Of a DNA stretch of 64,000 nt, positions 34,451 through 41,881 are shown one piece after another; the first letter of the stretch is position 1; each line of letters opens with the position of its first letter. The stretch is from Acidimicrobiales bacterium. GTDB lineage: Bacteria > Actinomycetota > Acidimicrobiia > Acidimicrobiales > JACCXE01. The notes below the pieces were generated by a model. The model was not told where the DNA came from. It saw only the letters and a list, made by a program, of their open reading frames with translations, and searched no databases. The position numbers were made by a program, and so were the translations under genes. The DNA is taken from NCBI GenBank assembly GCA_035546775.1, contig DASZWD010000014.1:55443-119442 (forward strand), written 5' to 3'.

Positions 34451-35116
34451 GTGGACCGACTCGGCGTCTTCAAGGCGCTCGGCGACAACACGCGCTACGC
34501 CATCTATCTCGAGTTGGCGCGCAGCGAGACGCCGCTCGCCACCGCCGAGATCGCCGAGTTGCTCGATCTGCACCCCAATACCGTCCGCCCACACCTCGAG
34601 CGCATGCGCGAGGTGGGACTGCTGGACGTCGACGCCGACAATCGGGGCACGGTTGGCCGGCCGCAGAACCGCTACCGGCTCGCCGCCGACGCTCCGTCGC
34701 TCGGCCTTGAGTCGTCCTCGATGCGCTTATTGGCCAACATGCTGGCGGCGGCCGCCATCATCGGCGGGGTCGATCCCGAGGCGGCGGCCGAGGCCGGCCG
34801 GCTCCAGGGCGAAGCGAGCGCGGCGCAGGCCGAGATGCAGCGACGCACCGAACCCGGCCACTGCGTGGCCGCCCTGGTCGACGAGCTGACGTCGCTTGGC
34901 TTCGACCCGGCAACCGTCGACGACGGTGCCACCGCCACGATCGCCTTCACGCGCTGCCCGTTCCAGGAGCTGGCGCAAGCCTTTCCCGACCTGGTGTGCC
35001 ACCTCCACCGAGGAATGATCGAGGGGTTCGTCGACGTTCCCCTAGCTGTGCGCGTGGCTGCGTTTCACACCCTGGCCGACCGGGATCCGTGCCGGGTCGA
35101 CCTGGCCCTGCGGTAA
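34451..35116 (+). CDS. SufR-like helix-turn-helix regulator with cysteine cluster
   Basis: The 221-residue protein has an ArsR/DeoR-type winged helix (1-80, with LATAEIAELLDLHPNTVRPHL as recognition region) and a C-terminal domain holding C169 in TRCPFQEL, C183 in DLVCHLH and C214 in DPCRVDL, plus C138. Three spaced cysteines in this position are the mark of SufR-type [4Fe-4S] repressors of Fe-S assembly operons. Its place between the Fe-S carrier genes mrp and an A-type carrier fits that role, though Fe-S sensing is inferred. The GTG is probably leaderless. No suf operon is in the window. Confidence 0.75.
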   Translation: MDRLGVFKALGDNTRYAIYLELARSETPLATAEIAELLDLHPNTVRPHLERMREVGLLDVDADNRGTVGRPQNRYRLAADAPSLGLESSSMRLLANMLAAAAIIGGVDPEAAAEAGRLQGEASAAQAEMQRRTEPGHCVAALVDELTSLGFDPATVDDGATATIAFTRCPFQELAQAFPDLVCHLHRGMIEGFVDVPLAVRVAAFHTLADRDPCRVDLALR

Positions 35117-35149
35117 CCTGTAAACACCGAATTCGAAGGAGTTTCGACA

Positions 35150-35500
35150 ATGAGCATCACCGAGACCACGCAAGGCGCTGGCATCACCCTCACCGACGCC
35201 GCCGCGGCCAAGGTGGCCGAGCTGCTCGCCCAGGAGGGCGACGAGCGCCTCGCGCTGCGCGTTGCCGTGCGACCGGGCGGTTGCTCCGGCTTCTCCTACG
35301 AGATGTTCTTCGACGCCGAGACCGACGAGAACGACGAGCTCACCACGTTCGGTGCCGTCAAGGTCGTCGTCGACAGCACGTCCAAGCAACTGCTGGTGGG
35401 CGCCACGCTCGACTACAAGGACGGCCTCCAGGGCGCCGGCTTCTCGATCAACAACCCCAACGCCACCAAGACCTGCGGCTGCGGGTCCTCGTTCAGCTAA
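35150..35500 (+). CDS. A-type iron-sulphur carrier (ErpA/IscA family)
   Basis: The 116-residue protein has the HesB/IscA fold landmarks and the three invariant cysteines C45 (PGGCSGFSY), C109 and C111 (TCGCGSSF). A-type carriers receive Fe-S clusters from the scaffold and deliver them to apoproteins. AAGGAG (35136-35141) lies eight bases before the ATG, so unlike its neighbours this gene has a normal ribosome-binding site and leader. It lies 33 bases downstream of the SufR-like gene and could be read from either its own or the upstream promoter. Confidence 0.93.
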   Translation: MSITETTQGAGITLTDAAAAKVAELLAQEGDERLALRVAVRPGGCSGFSYEMFFDAETDENDELTTFGAVKVVVDSTSKQLLVGATLDYKDGLQGAGFSINNPNATKTCGCGSSFS

Positions 35501-35506
35501 GCGCCG

Positions 35507-36043
35507 TTGCGCTGCCCGAACGACGGCGAGACCCTCGTCGCGGCGACGCTTGACCGCGTCGAGGTCAACGACTGCCCCAAGTGCGGCGGCATCTGGTTCG
35601 AGCGCGACGCGCTGACCCGCGCCAAGGACAACGCCGACGACTTCGTCCGCTGGATCGACAGCGACGTGTTCGCGGCGGCTGAAGCGTCCGACGACGAGAC
35701 GACCAAGGCGTGCGCGCAGTGCGGCGAGCCGATGCGGACGTTTGTCTATCCGCACTCCGATGTGCGCGTCGAAGCATGTGTGGCGGACCACGGTGTGTGG
35801 CTCGACAAGGGTGAGTTCGACAAGATCGTCAGCGAACTCGACGGCATGACGAATGCGATGTCGGTGGGCGACTACGCGCACGCCACCGTCGACCAGTTGA
35901 AAGAAGTGTTCCGGCCCCACGAGTCGCGGTGGTCGGAAGTGAAGGACTTCTTCGCCGTCTTCAAGCTCCTCGAGGCGCGCTTCGGCACCGAACACCCTGG
36001 CGTCGCCGCCGCCGTCAACGCCGCCTCCCGCATCGGGCTGTAG
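35507..36043 (+). CDS. Double TFIIB-type zinc-ribbon protein
   Basis: The 178-residue protein has two related zinc ribbons. The first is CPND ... CPKCGGIWFERDAL (residues 3-34). The second is CAQCGEPM ... ACVADHGVWLDKGEF (about 65-105), in which the last ligand is His rather than Cys. Both belong to the zf-TFIIB family, whose bacterial members have no settled function. A helical C-terminus of about 70 residues follows. The TTG at 35507 is six bases after the A-type carrier stop codon, so it is probably co-transcribed. No better start codon is available. Confidence 0.75.
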   Translation: MRCPNDGETLVAATLDRVEVNDCPKCGGIWFERDALTRAKDNADDFVRWIDSDVFAAAEASDDETTKACAQCGEPMRTFVYPHSDVRVEACVADHGVWLDKGEFDKIVSELDGMTNAMSVGDYAHATVDQLKEVFRPHESRWSEVKDFFAVFKLLEARFGTEHPGVAAAVNAASRIGL

Positions 36044-36055
36044 CCGCGGCCGCAG

Positions 36056-36649
36056 GTGAACCTGCTCGGCCACATCCAGGTCGCCCGGACCCAATCTGAC
36101 CAGCCGGCGTTCTGGCTCGGATCGGCGCTGCCCGATCTGGAGCGGGAGGCCGGTGTCGCGCTCGGCGACGTGTCGGTCTGGCCCGCCGAGGTCCGGGCCG
36201 GCATCGCCTGCCACCACCGCGCCGACGCGAAATTCCACGATCTCGCGGCCTTCCGCACGCAGTCCGTCGCGCTCACCCGTGCGTTGCTCGACGCCGGCGT
36301 GCCCCGGGGCGCGGCGCGCGCCGTCGGCCACGCCGGTTGGGAGCTGCTCTTCGACGGCGCGTTGCTGACCCGTGACGACGCGCTGGTCGACGCCTACCTG
36401 GCCGCGATGCGCCATCCCGTCGCCGACGACGCCTGGGCGGCGGCCCTGCGCCGGCGGGTCGCGCGCGGTTCGCCGTGGTTCTACGCCGACCCCGACGCCG
36501 TGACCGAACTGCTGCGGCGCGTGCTCAGCCGGCGCCGTCTCCTGGCCTTCGACGCGGCCCACGCGCCCGCTGTCGCCGCCGCGCTGCGCGCCGCGCAGCC
36601 AACCATCGCCGACTCCGTCGACGAAATCCTCACCGCCCTCAGAGGGTGA
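36056..36649 (+). CDS. Hypothetical protein resembling ACP phosphodiesterase (AcpH)
   Basis: The 197-residue all-helical protein begins MNLLGHIQVAR and contains LGSALPDLEREAG and VRAGIACHHRADAKFHDL. The arrangement N-L-x-H near the start, an Asp in the second helix and H-H-R-x-D-x-F-x-D is that of AcpH-like phosphodiesterases, which belong to the HD-domain superfamily. The match is partial (the second Asp/His are shifted), so phosphodiesterase activity is only a suggestion. It follows the zinc-ribbon gene by 12 bases and ends nine bases from the convergent lipoprotein gene. Confidence 0.5.
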   Translation: MNLLGHIQVARTQSDQPAFWLGSALPDLEREAGVALGDVSVWPAEVRAGIACHHRADAKFHDLAAFRTQSVALTRALLDAGVPRGAARAVGHAGWELLFDGALLTRDDALVDAYLAAMRHPVADDAWAAALRRRVARGSPWFYADPDAVTELLRRVLSRRRLLAFDAAHAPAVAAALRAAQPTIADSVDEILTALRG

Positions 36650-36658
36650 GGGCGGGAG

Positions 36659-37549
36659 CTAGGCGAGGAGGCGCTGGAGGGCGTCGGCGGCTTCGGTCTT
36701 GTCGAAGGGGCCGTTGAAGCGTTCGGTGACGACGCCGTGCTTGTCGGCGAGGTACATCACCGGTTCGGAGTCGGTGTGGAAAGCGGCGAAGGCCGGGCTC
36801 AGCGTCTTGCCCGTCATGTCGCTGTAGACCTCGACGTGGACGATGTTGAGCTTGTCGCGCACGGCCTCGGAGTCGGCCATCAGGATTTCGAGCACCGGGC
36901 CGCAGGTGGCTGACTGGCACAGCGCGGGCGTCGCCAGCAGCGCGACGGTCGGCTTGCCGTTCTTGCCGAGCACGGCGTCGAGGCTCGTCGTGTGGAACGG
37001 GCAGGTGCCGTCGGCCCGGGTGCAGATCGGGTTGACGTCCATGGTGTTGTCAACGGTCGGCGTCTGTACGGCGAAGAGCGGCTTTCCGGGCACCGGCCAC
37101 TCGACCTTGGCCGGGTCGTTGATCGTGAGCGCAGCGTCTCCTGGCGTCTTGCCGTCGACCGTCGCCCGCAGGCCCCAGTTGCCTGGCTCGTCGAAGGTGT
37201 AGTGGACCATGTAGTAGGGCCGATCCTCGATCCCGGCCGACTTACGCTCGGCCTCGATCGGCTCGCTGAACTCGTTGGTGCCGGGCTTCTGGAACGCCAC
37301 GTGGACGGCGCTGTCGGCACCAACCAGCGTGGCCGGGACGCCCTGGAACAGGGCGAACGTCACCCGCTCCTGGATGCCGGCGAGCAACATCGAGCCGGCG
37401 AGCACGGTCGACAGTTCGTTTTTCTGCCCCTGCGTGGTCGACGTGTGCCCGACCTTGATCGTCTTGTCGCTCTTCTTGCCGCACGCGGCCATGAATGCGA
37501 GGGCGGATCCGCCGAGAAGCACGGCGCGGCGCGACAGCAGTTCAGACAT
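36659..37549 (-). CDS. Exported lipoprotein with thioredoxin-like C-terminal domain
   Basis: The 296-residue protein starts SELLSRRAVLLGGSALAFMAACGK. Twin arginines and a lipobox (AFMAAC) point to a lipid-anchored, possibly Tat-exported protein. Residues 30-140 form a beta-rich domain (VTFALFQGVPATLVG, YYMVHYTFDEPGNWGLRATV). Residues 155-296 resemble a thioredoxin fold (KPTVALLATPALCQSATCGPVLEIL) with C-x4-C instead of CxxC, plus an upstream Cys pair (ICTRADGTCPF). Function is unknown; extracytoplasmic redox or metal handling is possible. The ATG follows TACGTT by seven bases, and that hexamer overlaps the -10 of the divergent gene. Confidence 0.65.
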   Translation of the reverse strand: MSELLSRRAVLLGGSALAFMAACGKKSDKTIKVGHTSTTQGQKNELSTVLAGSMLLAGIQERVTFALFQGVPATLVGADSAVHVAFQKPGTNEFSEPIEAERKSAGIEDRPYYMVHYTFDEPGNWGLRATVDGKTPGDAALTINDPAKVEWPVPGKPLFAVQTPTVDNTMDVNPICTRADGTCPFHTTSLDAVLGKNGKPTVALLATPALCQSATCGPVLEILMADSEAVRDKLNIVHVEVYSDMTGKTLSPAFAAFHTDSEPVMYLADKHGVVTERFNGPFDKTEAADALQRLLA

Positions 37550-37572
37550 CGCACCCAACGTAGTTTGAGAAG

Positions 37573-39075
37573 GTGCCGGTTTTGTTCCGCCTCGACGGGC
37601 AAGAGGTCACCGTCGAGCGCGACGGGGTGAGCCTGCTCGACGCGTTGCGCGACGAACTCCGGGTGCACACCGTGAAGGACGGCTGCGCGCCGCAGGGCCA
37701 GTGCGGGTGCTGCACGGTGTGGGTCGACGGCTCGCCGCGGGTGGCCTGTGTGACGCCGGTGCGCCGCGTCGCCGGCCGCGACGTCACCACCGTCGACGGC
37801 CTCGACGCGGCGGTCCGCCAGCGTTTTACCGACACCTTCGTCGCCACCGGTGCCAGCCAGTGCGGGTTCTGCACTCCCGGCATCGTGATGCGACTCGCCG
37901 CCCTCGGCGCGGGCGACGATCCCGAGCGCGCCCTGCTCGCCCACCTGTGCCGCTGCACGGGCTGGCAGACGATCGAGGAAGCCTTCGCCGGCGGGAATGC
38001 CGCGCCGGCAACCCGCGACCTCGACGCCGCGGCCCGGCGGGCGACGATCGAAGGCCGCTCGCCCCAGCACGTCGGCCCCGAGGTCGTGCTCGGCCACGGC
38101 GGCTTCGCCGACGACACCGCGCCGCCCGACGCCCTCGTTGCCGTGCCCACACTCGACGGGCAGTGGGTCGTGGCCGAGACGCTGAGCGAGGCGCGCGCCG
38201 CCGCAGGGAAGGTGCAGGGCCGGCGCACGACCATCCCGCTGCGGCACCCGCTCGAACTCCCTCCGGGCGACTGGGACCTCACTCTGCGCACGACCTGGGT
38301 CGAACCGGGCTACCTCGAACCGGACGCGTCGTGGTGCGCGCCGGGCGGCGAGCCGGCGACGCCGCTCGCCAACGGCGGCGCGTTTGGGGGCAAGGCGACG
38401 TCGATCGCACCGGCCGTAGCTCAGCGACTGGCGAACGAACACGGGCGCGCCGTGCGCGTGGTGCTGGCGCGCGAGGACGTCGTCCGCCTCGGTCCGAAGC
38501 GTCCGCCGATCGCCGCCGGCCTGCGCGCCGACGGCACAGGCGTCATCCGTGTCGTGCGCACACCCGGTATCACCGAGGCGATGCGGGCGGTGCTACCCGA
38601 CGTCACCGTCGAGGAAGTCGACGTGGCCGGACCGCCGACGTCGCTCGACGTGCGCGCCGCCGGATACGCCGAGGCGTCGGTGCTCAAGGCGGCGCTGACC
38701 GGCGACGCCCGTGTTGGCGTTGCTGCGGCGCGCATCGGCGACGACGGCACGGTCTACGTCACCGTCGACGCCGGCGACCCGCTCGACGGGATCGTGCTGC
38801 GCTCCTACTGCATCGGCGCGGCGCACATGGCGCTGGGGTGGGTGCGCAGCGAAGGCGTCGCCGTCGACGAAGCCGGCGTCGTGCACGACCTCACCATCCG
38901 CAGCTTCGGCATTCTGCGCGCCGTCGACACGCCACGCATCGAGGTGACGGTCACGCCGAGTGACGGACCGCCGGTGAACGCGTCGGACGACGTGTTCGCC
39001 GCCGTCGCCACTGCGGCGTGGATGGCCGAGCGCCGGCCGACCGACTGGCCGACACAACGTAGGGTGCAGGCATGA
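37573..39075 (+). CDS. Compact xanthine-dehydrogenase-like fusion: 2Fe-2S domains plus reduced molybdopterin domain
   Basis: The 500-residue protein fuses a CoxS/XdhC-type two-cluster ferredoxin (1-160) to a shortened CoxL-like part. The plant-type cluster ligands are C38, C44, C46/C47 and C59, and the second cluster has C97-x2-C100 and C126-x-C128. Downstream, LANGGAFGGKATS (about 268-280) matches the molybdopterin motif GGGFGGK, but the rest is about 240 residues instead of the usual 700-plus and much of the Moco-binding domain is missing. No FAD subunit is nearby. Function is uncertain. The GTG follows TAGTTT by six bases. It overlaps ridA by ATGA. Confidence 0.65.
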   Translation: MPVLFRLDGQEVTVERDGVSLLDALRDELRVHTVKDGCAPQGQCGCCTVWVDGSPRVACVTPVRRVAGRDVTTVDGLDAAVRQRFTDTFVATGASQCGFCTPGIVMRLAALGAGDDPERALLAHLCRCTGWQTIEEAFAGGNAAPATRDLDAAARRATIEGRSPQHVGPEVVLGHGGFADDTAPPDALVAVPTLDGQWVVAETLSEARAAAGKVQGRRTTIPLRHPLELPPGDWDLTLRTTWVEPGYLEPDASWCAPGGEPATPLANGGAFGGKATSIAPAVAQRLANEHGRAVRVVLAREDVVRLGPKRPPIAAGLRADGTGVIRVVRTPGITEAMRAVLPDVTVEEVDVAGPPTSLDVRAAGYAEASVLKAALTGDARVGVAAARIGDDGTVYVTVDAGDPLDGIVLRSYCIGAAHMALGWVRSEGVAVDEAGVVHDLTIRSFGILRAVDTPRIEVTVTPSDGPPVNASDDVFAAVATAAWMAERRPTDWPTQRRVQA

Positions 39076-39425
39076 CCGCCAAGCCGCTGGGTCCGTACAC
39101 ACCGGTTGTCCGTTCGGGGGAGTGGATTGTCTGTTCGGGTCAGCTCGGCCTGCGCGACGGCGTGCTCGCCGGCGGCGGCGTCGCCGACGAGACGACCCAG
39201 GCGATCGACAACCTCACCGCGCTGCTCGCCTCTGAAGGCGCCGCGCTCACCGACATCGTCAAGACCACCGTGTTCCTCACCGACATGGCCGAGTTCGCCA
39301 CCATGAACGAGGCCTACGTCGCCGCCTTCGGCGACCACCGCCCGGCGCGTTCGACCATCGGCGTTGCCGCGCTACCCGTCGCAGGAGCCGCCGTCGAAAT
39401 CGAAGCCTGGGCGCGGAAGGGGTAA
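39072..39425 (+). CDS. RidA family enamine/imine deaminase
   Basis: The 117-residue protein has the YjgF/RidA landmarks: an N-terminal GPYTPVVRSGEWIVCSGQLG, DIVKTTVFLTDMAEFATMNEAY and the substrate-binding Arg in RPARSTIGVAALP, with the final Glu in VEIEAWA. RidA proteins hydrolyse reactive 2-aminoacrylate and related imines, often alongside enzymes of amine or purine oxidation. The ATGA overlap couples it to the xanthine-dehydrogenase-like protein. Confidence 0.92.
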   Translation: MTAKPLGPYTPVVRSGEWIVCSGQLGLRDGVLAGGGVADETTQAIDNLTALLASEGAALTDIVKTTVFLTDMAEFATMNEAYVAAFGDHRPARSTIGVAALPVAGAAVEIEAWARKG

Positions 39426-39435
39426 GAATCTTCCA

Positions 39436-39594
39436 ATGATCGGTGCGCTCATCATCGCCCTGCTGATCACGATCGGCATCCCCGTCGCCTTCATGGTGAT
39501 GGGCATGCTCGTGTCGTTGCTCTTCGGCTGGACCCTCGGCGACACCGCCGAAGCCGACCACCCCGGCAGCGAACTGATCGACACCAACTACTAG
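39436..39594 (+). CDS. Small membrane protein (52 residues)
   Basis: The 52-residue protein begins MIGALIIALLITIGIPVAFMVM, continuing into a second hydrophobic run VSLLFGW, so it has one long or two short membrane helices. It ends with an acidic tail DTAEADHPGSELIDTNY. It follows ridA by ten bases in the same direction. There is no recognised family, and the gene is inferred from its hydrophobic design, in-frame ATG and the hairpin just after its stop. Confidence 0.5.
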   Translation: MIGALIIALLITIGIPVAFMVMGMLVSLLFGWTLGDTAEADHPGSELIDTNY

Positions 39595-39598
39595 CCAT

Positions 39599-39652
39599 CG
39601 GTGCCGAACCAAAGGTTCGGCACCGAGCTTGATCGACGCCGCCTGCGGCGGC
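39599..39652. terminator. CCGAACC-family hairpin and a second GC hairpin with T-run
   Basis: CGGTGCCGAACC (39599-39610) pairs perfectly with GGTTCGGCACCG (39614-39625) around the loop AAA. It begins four bases after the small-protein stop and matches the inverted copy at 22943-22969. A second hairpin, GCCGCC/GGCGGC (39638-39652), is followed by CCTGTTTT and could terminate rightward transcription. The remaining bases up to 39756 hold only weak GC-rich repeats. Confidence 0.55.
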
Positions 39653-39756
39653 GGCCTGTTTTCGCCTACCGGCCGAACAAGTCGGTCCCTTCGGCAGCTG
39701 CTGCCCTCCTCGCGGCAACCAGAGTGGGCGAAGGACTACCTCACGCCGTAGGGGCG

Positions 39757-40431
39757 TTAACCCCAGCGGGATTGCCCGAAGCGGTAGCCGACGGACCTGA
39801 CGGTCTGGATCAGGTTGGCTTCGTCGTCGAGCTTGGCGCGGAGGCGGCGGATGTGGACGTCGACGGTGCGGGCGCCGCCGTAGTACTCGTAGCCCCACAC
39901 CCGCGACAGCAGCGTCTGGCGGGTGAAGACCTTGCCGGGGTGCGTGGCCAGGAACTTCAGCAGTTCGTATTCGAGGAACGTGAGGTCGAGCGGCCGGCCG
40001 TTCAGTGCCGCCTGGTACGTCTCGGTGTTCAGCACCAGCGAGCCGTACTCCACGAGTTCGGGACGCGTGCCGCGACCCGTCCGCCAGAACAGGTGCTTCA
40101 GCCGCGCTTCGAGTTCGCGGGGCTGGAACGGCCACAGGCAGAAGTCGTCGAAGAGGTCCTCGCGCAATTCGAGGCGGTCGAGATACTGCCCGCCGACGAG
40201 CACCAGCAGCGGCTCGAGCGGTTGGTCGCGCTTGCGCAGCGCGCGGCACAACGCGAACGCGCTCTCGGCGTCGGCCGCCGCGACGATGACCGCGCCTGCC
40301 CATCCGTCGTCGGGTTCGTCGATGACCGCGGCTTCGGGCGACGAGATCGCTTTCCACGGATAACCGGCAAGGTCGAGCGCCTGCACCAATTCGGGCGGTG
40401 CCGGATCGGGGTAGACGAGGAGGGGTTCCAC
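39757..40431 (-). CDS. glnR: GlnR-like atypical OmpR-family regulator
   Basis: The 224-residue protein has a degenerate receiver (1-120) and an OmpR-type winged helix (125-224). The output domain carries RPLDLTFLEYELLKFLATHP, VFTRQTLLSRVWGYEYYGG and RTVDVHIRRLRAKL, all close to actinobacterial GlnR. In the receiver the phospho-acceptor Asp is missing (VIVAAADAE) and the conserved Lys is Trp (CLWPFQ), so phosphorylation control is excluded. GlnR is a phosphorylation-independent nitrogen regulator. The GTG start directly follows the glnA stop (TAA-GTG), which ties it to glutamine synthetase. Confidence 0.7.
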   Translation of the reverse strand: MEPLLVYPDPAPPELVQALDLAGYPWKAISSPEAAVIDEPDDGWAGAVIVAAADAESAFALCRALRKRDQPLEPLLVLVGGQYLDRLELREDLFDDFCLWPFQPRELEARLKHLFWRTGRGTRPELVEYGSLVLNTETYQAALNGRPLDLTFLEYELLKFLATHPGKVFTRQTLLSRVWGYEYYGGARTVDVHIRRLRAKLDDEANLIQTVRSVGYRFGQSRWG

Positions 40432-41769
40432 TTACAGCCCCGAGAAGTAGCGCTCGAGTTCGAACGGCGTCACCTGCGTCTTGTAGTCGGCCCACTCGGC
40501 GCGCTTGTTGCGCAGGAACCATTCGAAGACGTGATCGCCCAGCGTCTCGGCGACGAGCGACGAACCTTCCATCACGTCGAGGGCTTCGGACAGCGAACCG
40601 GGCAGGGCGTCGATGCCGGCTTCGGTGCGCTGCGTGTCGGTCATGGCGAACAGATTCGTCTCGGCCTCGGGCGTCAACTCGTAGCCCTTCTCGATGCCCC
40701 GCAGGCCCGCGGCGAGCACGACGGCGAACATCAGGTACGGGTTGCACGCCGGATCGGGCGAGCGGTATTCGATGCGCGTCGGATCCGGACGGCCTTCCTT
40801 GGCGTGGGGCACGCGGATCAACGCCGAGCGGTTGTTGCGCGCCCAACTGACGTAGACGGGTGCCTCGTAACCGACGACCAGGCGCTTGTAGCTGTTGACC
40901 CACTGGTTCGTGATCGCGGTGATCTCGCGCGCGTGCGTCAGCAGGCCGGCGATGAACCCCTTGCCGACCTCCGACAGGTGCACCGGGTCGTCGGCGTCGT
41001 AGAAGGCGTTGGTGTCCTCGTTGAAGAGCGAGAAGTGCGTGTGCATGCCCGACCCCTGCACGCCCGCGATCGGCTTGGGCATGAACGTGGCGTGCACCCC
41101 GGAAAGCGACGCAATTTCCTTCACGATGAGACGCGTGGTCATCACCGCGTCGGCCATCGACAGCGCATCGGTGTGGCGCAGGTCGATCTCGTGCTGGCTG
41201 CTCGAGTCTTCGTGCTGGCTGTACTCGACGGGGATGCCCATCTCCTCGAGCGTGAGCACCGTGTGCTGGCGCAGCTCGCTCGCCTTGTCGGCGACGGTCA
41301 GCTCGAAGTAGCTGCCGCTGTCGAGCGGGCGCGGCCCGCCGGGCGCCAGCGGGTCGCTGTTCTCGAAGTAGAACCACTCGAGTTCGGGGGCGGCGAAGAA
41401 GGTGAAGCCGGCGTTGCGCGCCCGGTCGAGCGTGCGGCGCAGCACTTGGCGCGGATCACCCTCGAAGGGCGTTCCGTCGAGGTTCTGGATGTCGCAGAAC
41501 ATGCGGGCGACGGCCGGGTCGCGTCGCAGCGGCAGGATCTGGAACGTGCGCGGGTCGGGCACAGCCAGCACGTCGGACTCCTGCACCCGGGAGAAGCCGT
41601 CGATGGCGGAGCCGTCGAACGTCATGCCCTCTTCCAGGGCGTTCTCGAGCTCGGCGGGCGTGATGTTGAACGACTTGGCCGTGCCGAGCACGTCGGTGAA
41701 CCACAGTTGGATGAACCGGATTCCGCGTTCTTCGACCGTTCGGAGGACGTAATCCTGCTGGCGCTCCAT
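40432..41769 (-). CDS. glnA: Glutamine synthetase type I (short GSI-alpha form)
   Basis: The 445-residue enzyme has GSI landmarks: DGSAIDGFSRVQESD, the metal-binding PELEWFYF, GSGMHTHFSLF, NQWVNSYKRLV and NRSALIRVPHA, with EYRSPDPACNPYL near the end. The length and the lack of the 25-residue insertion and of the NLYDLP adenylylation loop place it in the GSI-alpha group, which is not controlled by adenylylation. It makes glutamine from glutamate and ammonia. It is divergent from glnII and followed without gap by a GlnR-like gene. Confidence 0.93.
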   Translation of the reverse strand: MERQQDYVLRTVEERGIRFIQLWFTDVLGTAKSFNITPAELENALEEGMTFDGSAIDGFSRVQESDVLAVPDPRTFQILPLRRDPAVARMFCDIQNLDGTPFEGDPRQVLRRTLDRARNAGFTFFAAPELEWFYFENSDPLAPGGPRPLDSGSYFELTVADKASELRQHTVLTLEEMGIPVEYSQHEDSSSQHEIDLRHTDALSMADAVMTTRLIVKEIASLSGVHATFMPKPIAGVQGSGMHTHFSLFNEDTNAFYDADDPVHLSEVGKGFIAGLLTHAREITAITNQWVNSYKRLVVGYEAPVYVSWARNNRSALIRVPHAKEGRPDPTRIEYRSPDPACNPYLMFAVVLAAGLRGIEKGYELTPEAETNLFAMTDTQRTEAGIDALPGSLSEALDVMEGSSLVAETLGDHVFEWFLRNKRAEWADYKTQVTPFELERYFSGL

Positions 41770-41818
41770 GCACCAGTGTCGCGTGCCGCTCCGCAGGCTC
41801 GTCCAGCCGAGCGACGTA

Positions 41819-41874
41819 GTTCACAAAGCGTTCACACTCCTGAGAAGGTCCCGAGACTCTTCTCCCGGTAACTT
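41819..41874 (+). promoter_or_regulatory. glnA-glnII intergenic: 11-bp direct repeats and glnII -10
   Basis: Two GTTCAC hexamers (41819-41824 and 41830-41835) repeat with an 11-base period, read as GTGAAC-N5-GTGAAC on the other strand. An 11-base half-site period is also the spacing of actinobacterial GlnR boxes, although the bases match that consensus only partly. TAACTT (41869-41874) lies seven bases before the glnII ATG with no -35, as in activator-dependent promoters. The repeats centre about 55 bases upstream of the predicted start. Confidence 0.45.
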
Positions 41875-41881
41875 TTCGTTC

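Noticed and set aside
36170..37480. Alternative frames across the zinc-ribbon, AcpH-like and lipoprotein genes
   Set aside because: They lack ribosome-binding sites and domain signals, and are explained as shadows of the annotated genes.
39601..41871. A 756-codon frame antisense to glnA and the GlnR-like gene
   Set aside because: No domain is recognisable and the opposite strand encodes unmistakable glutamine synthetase.
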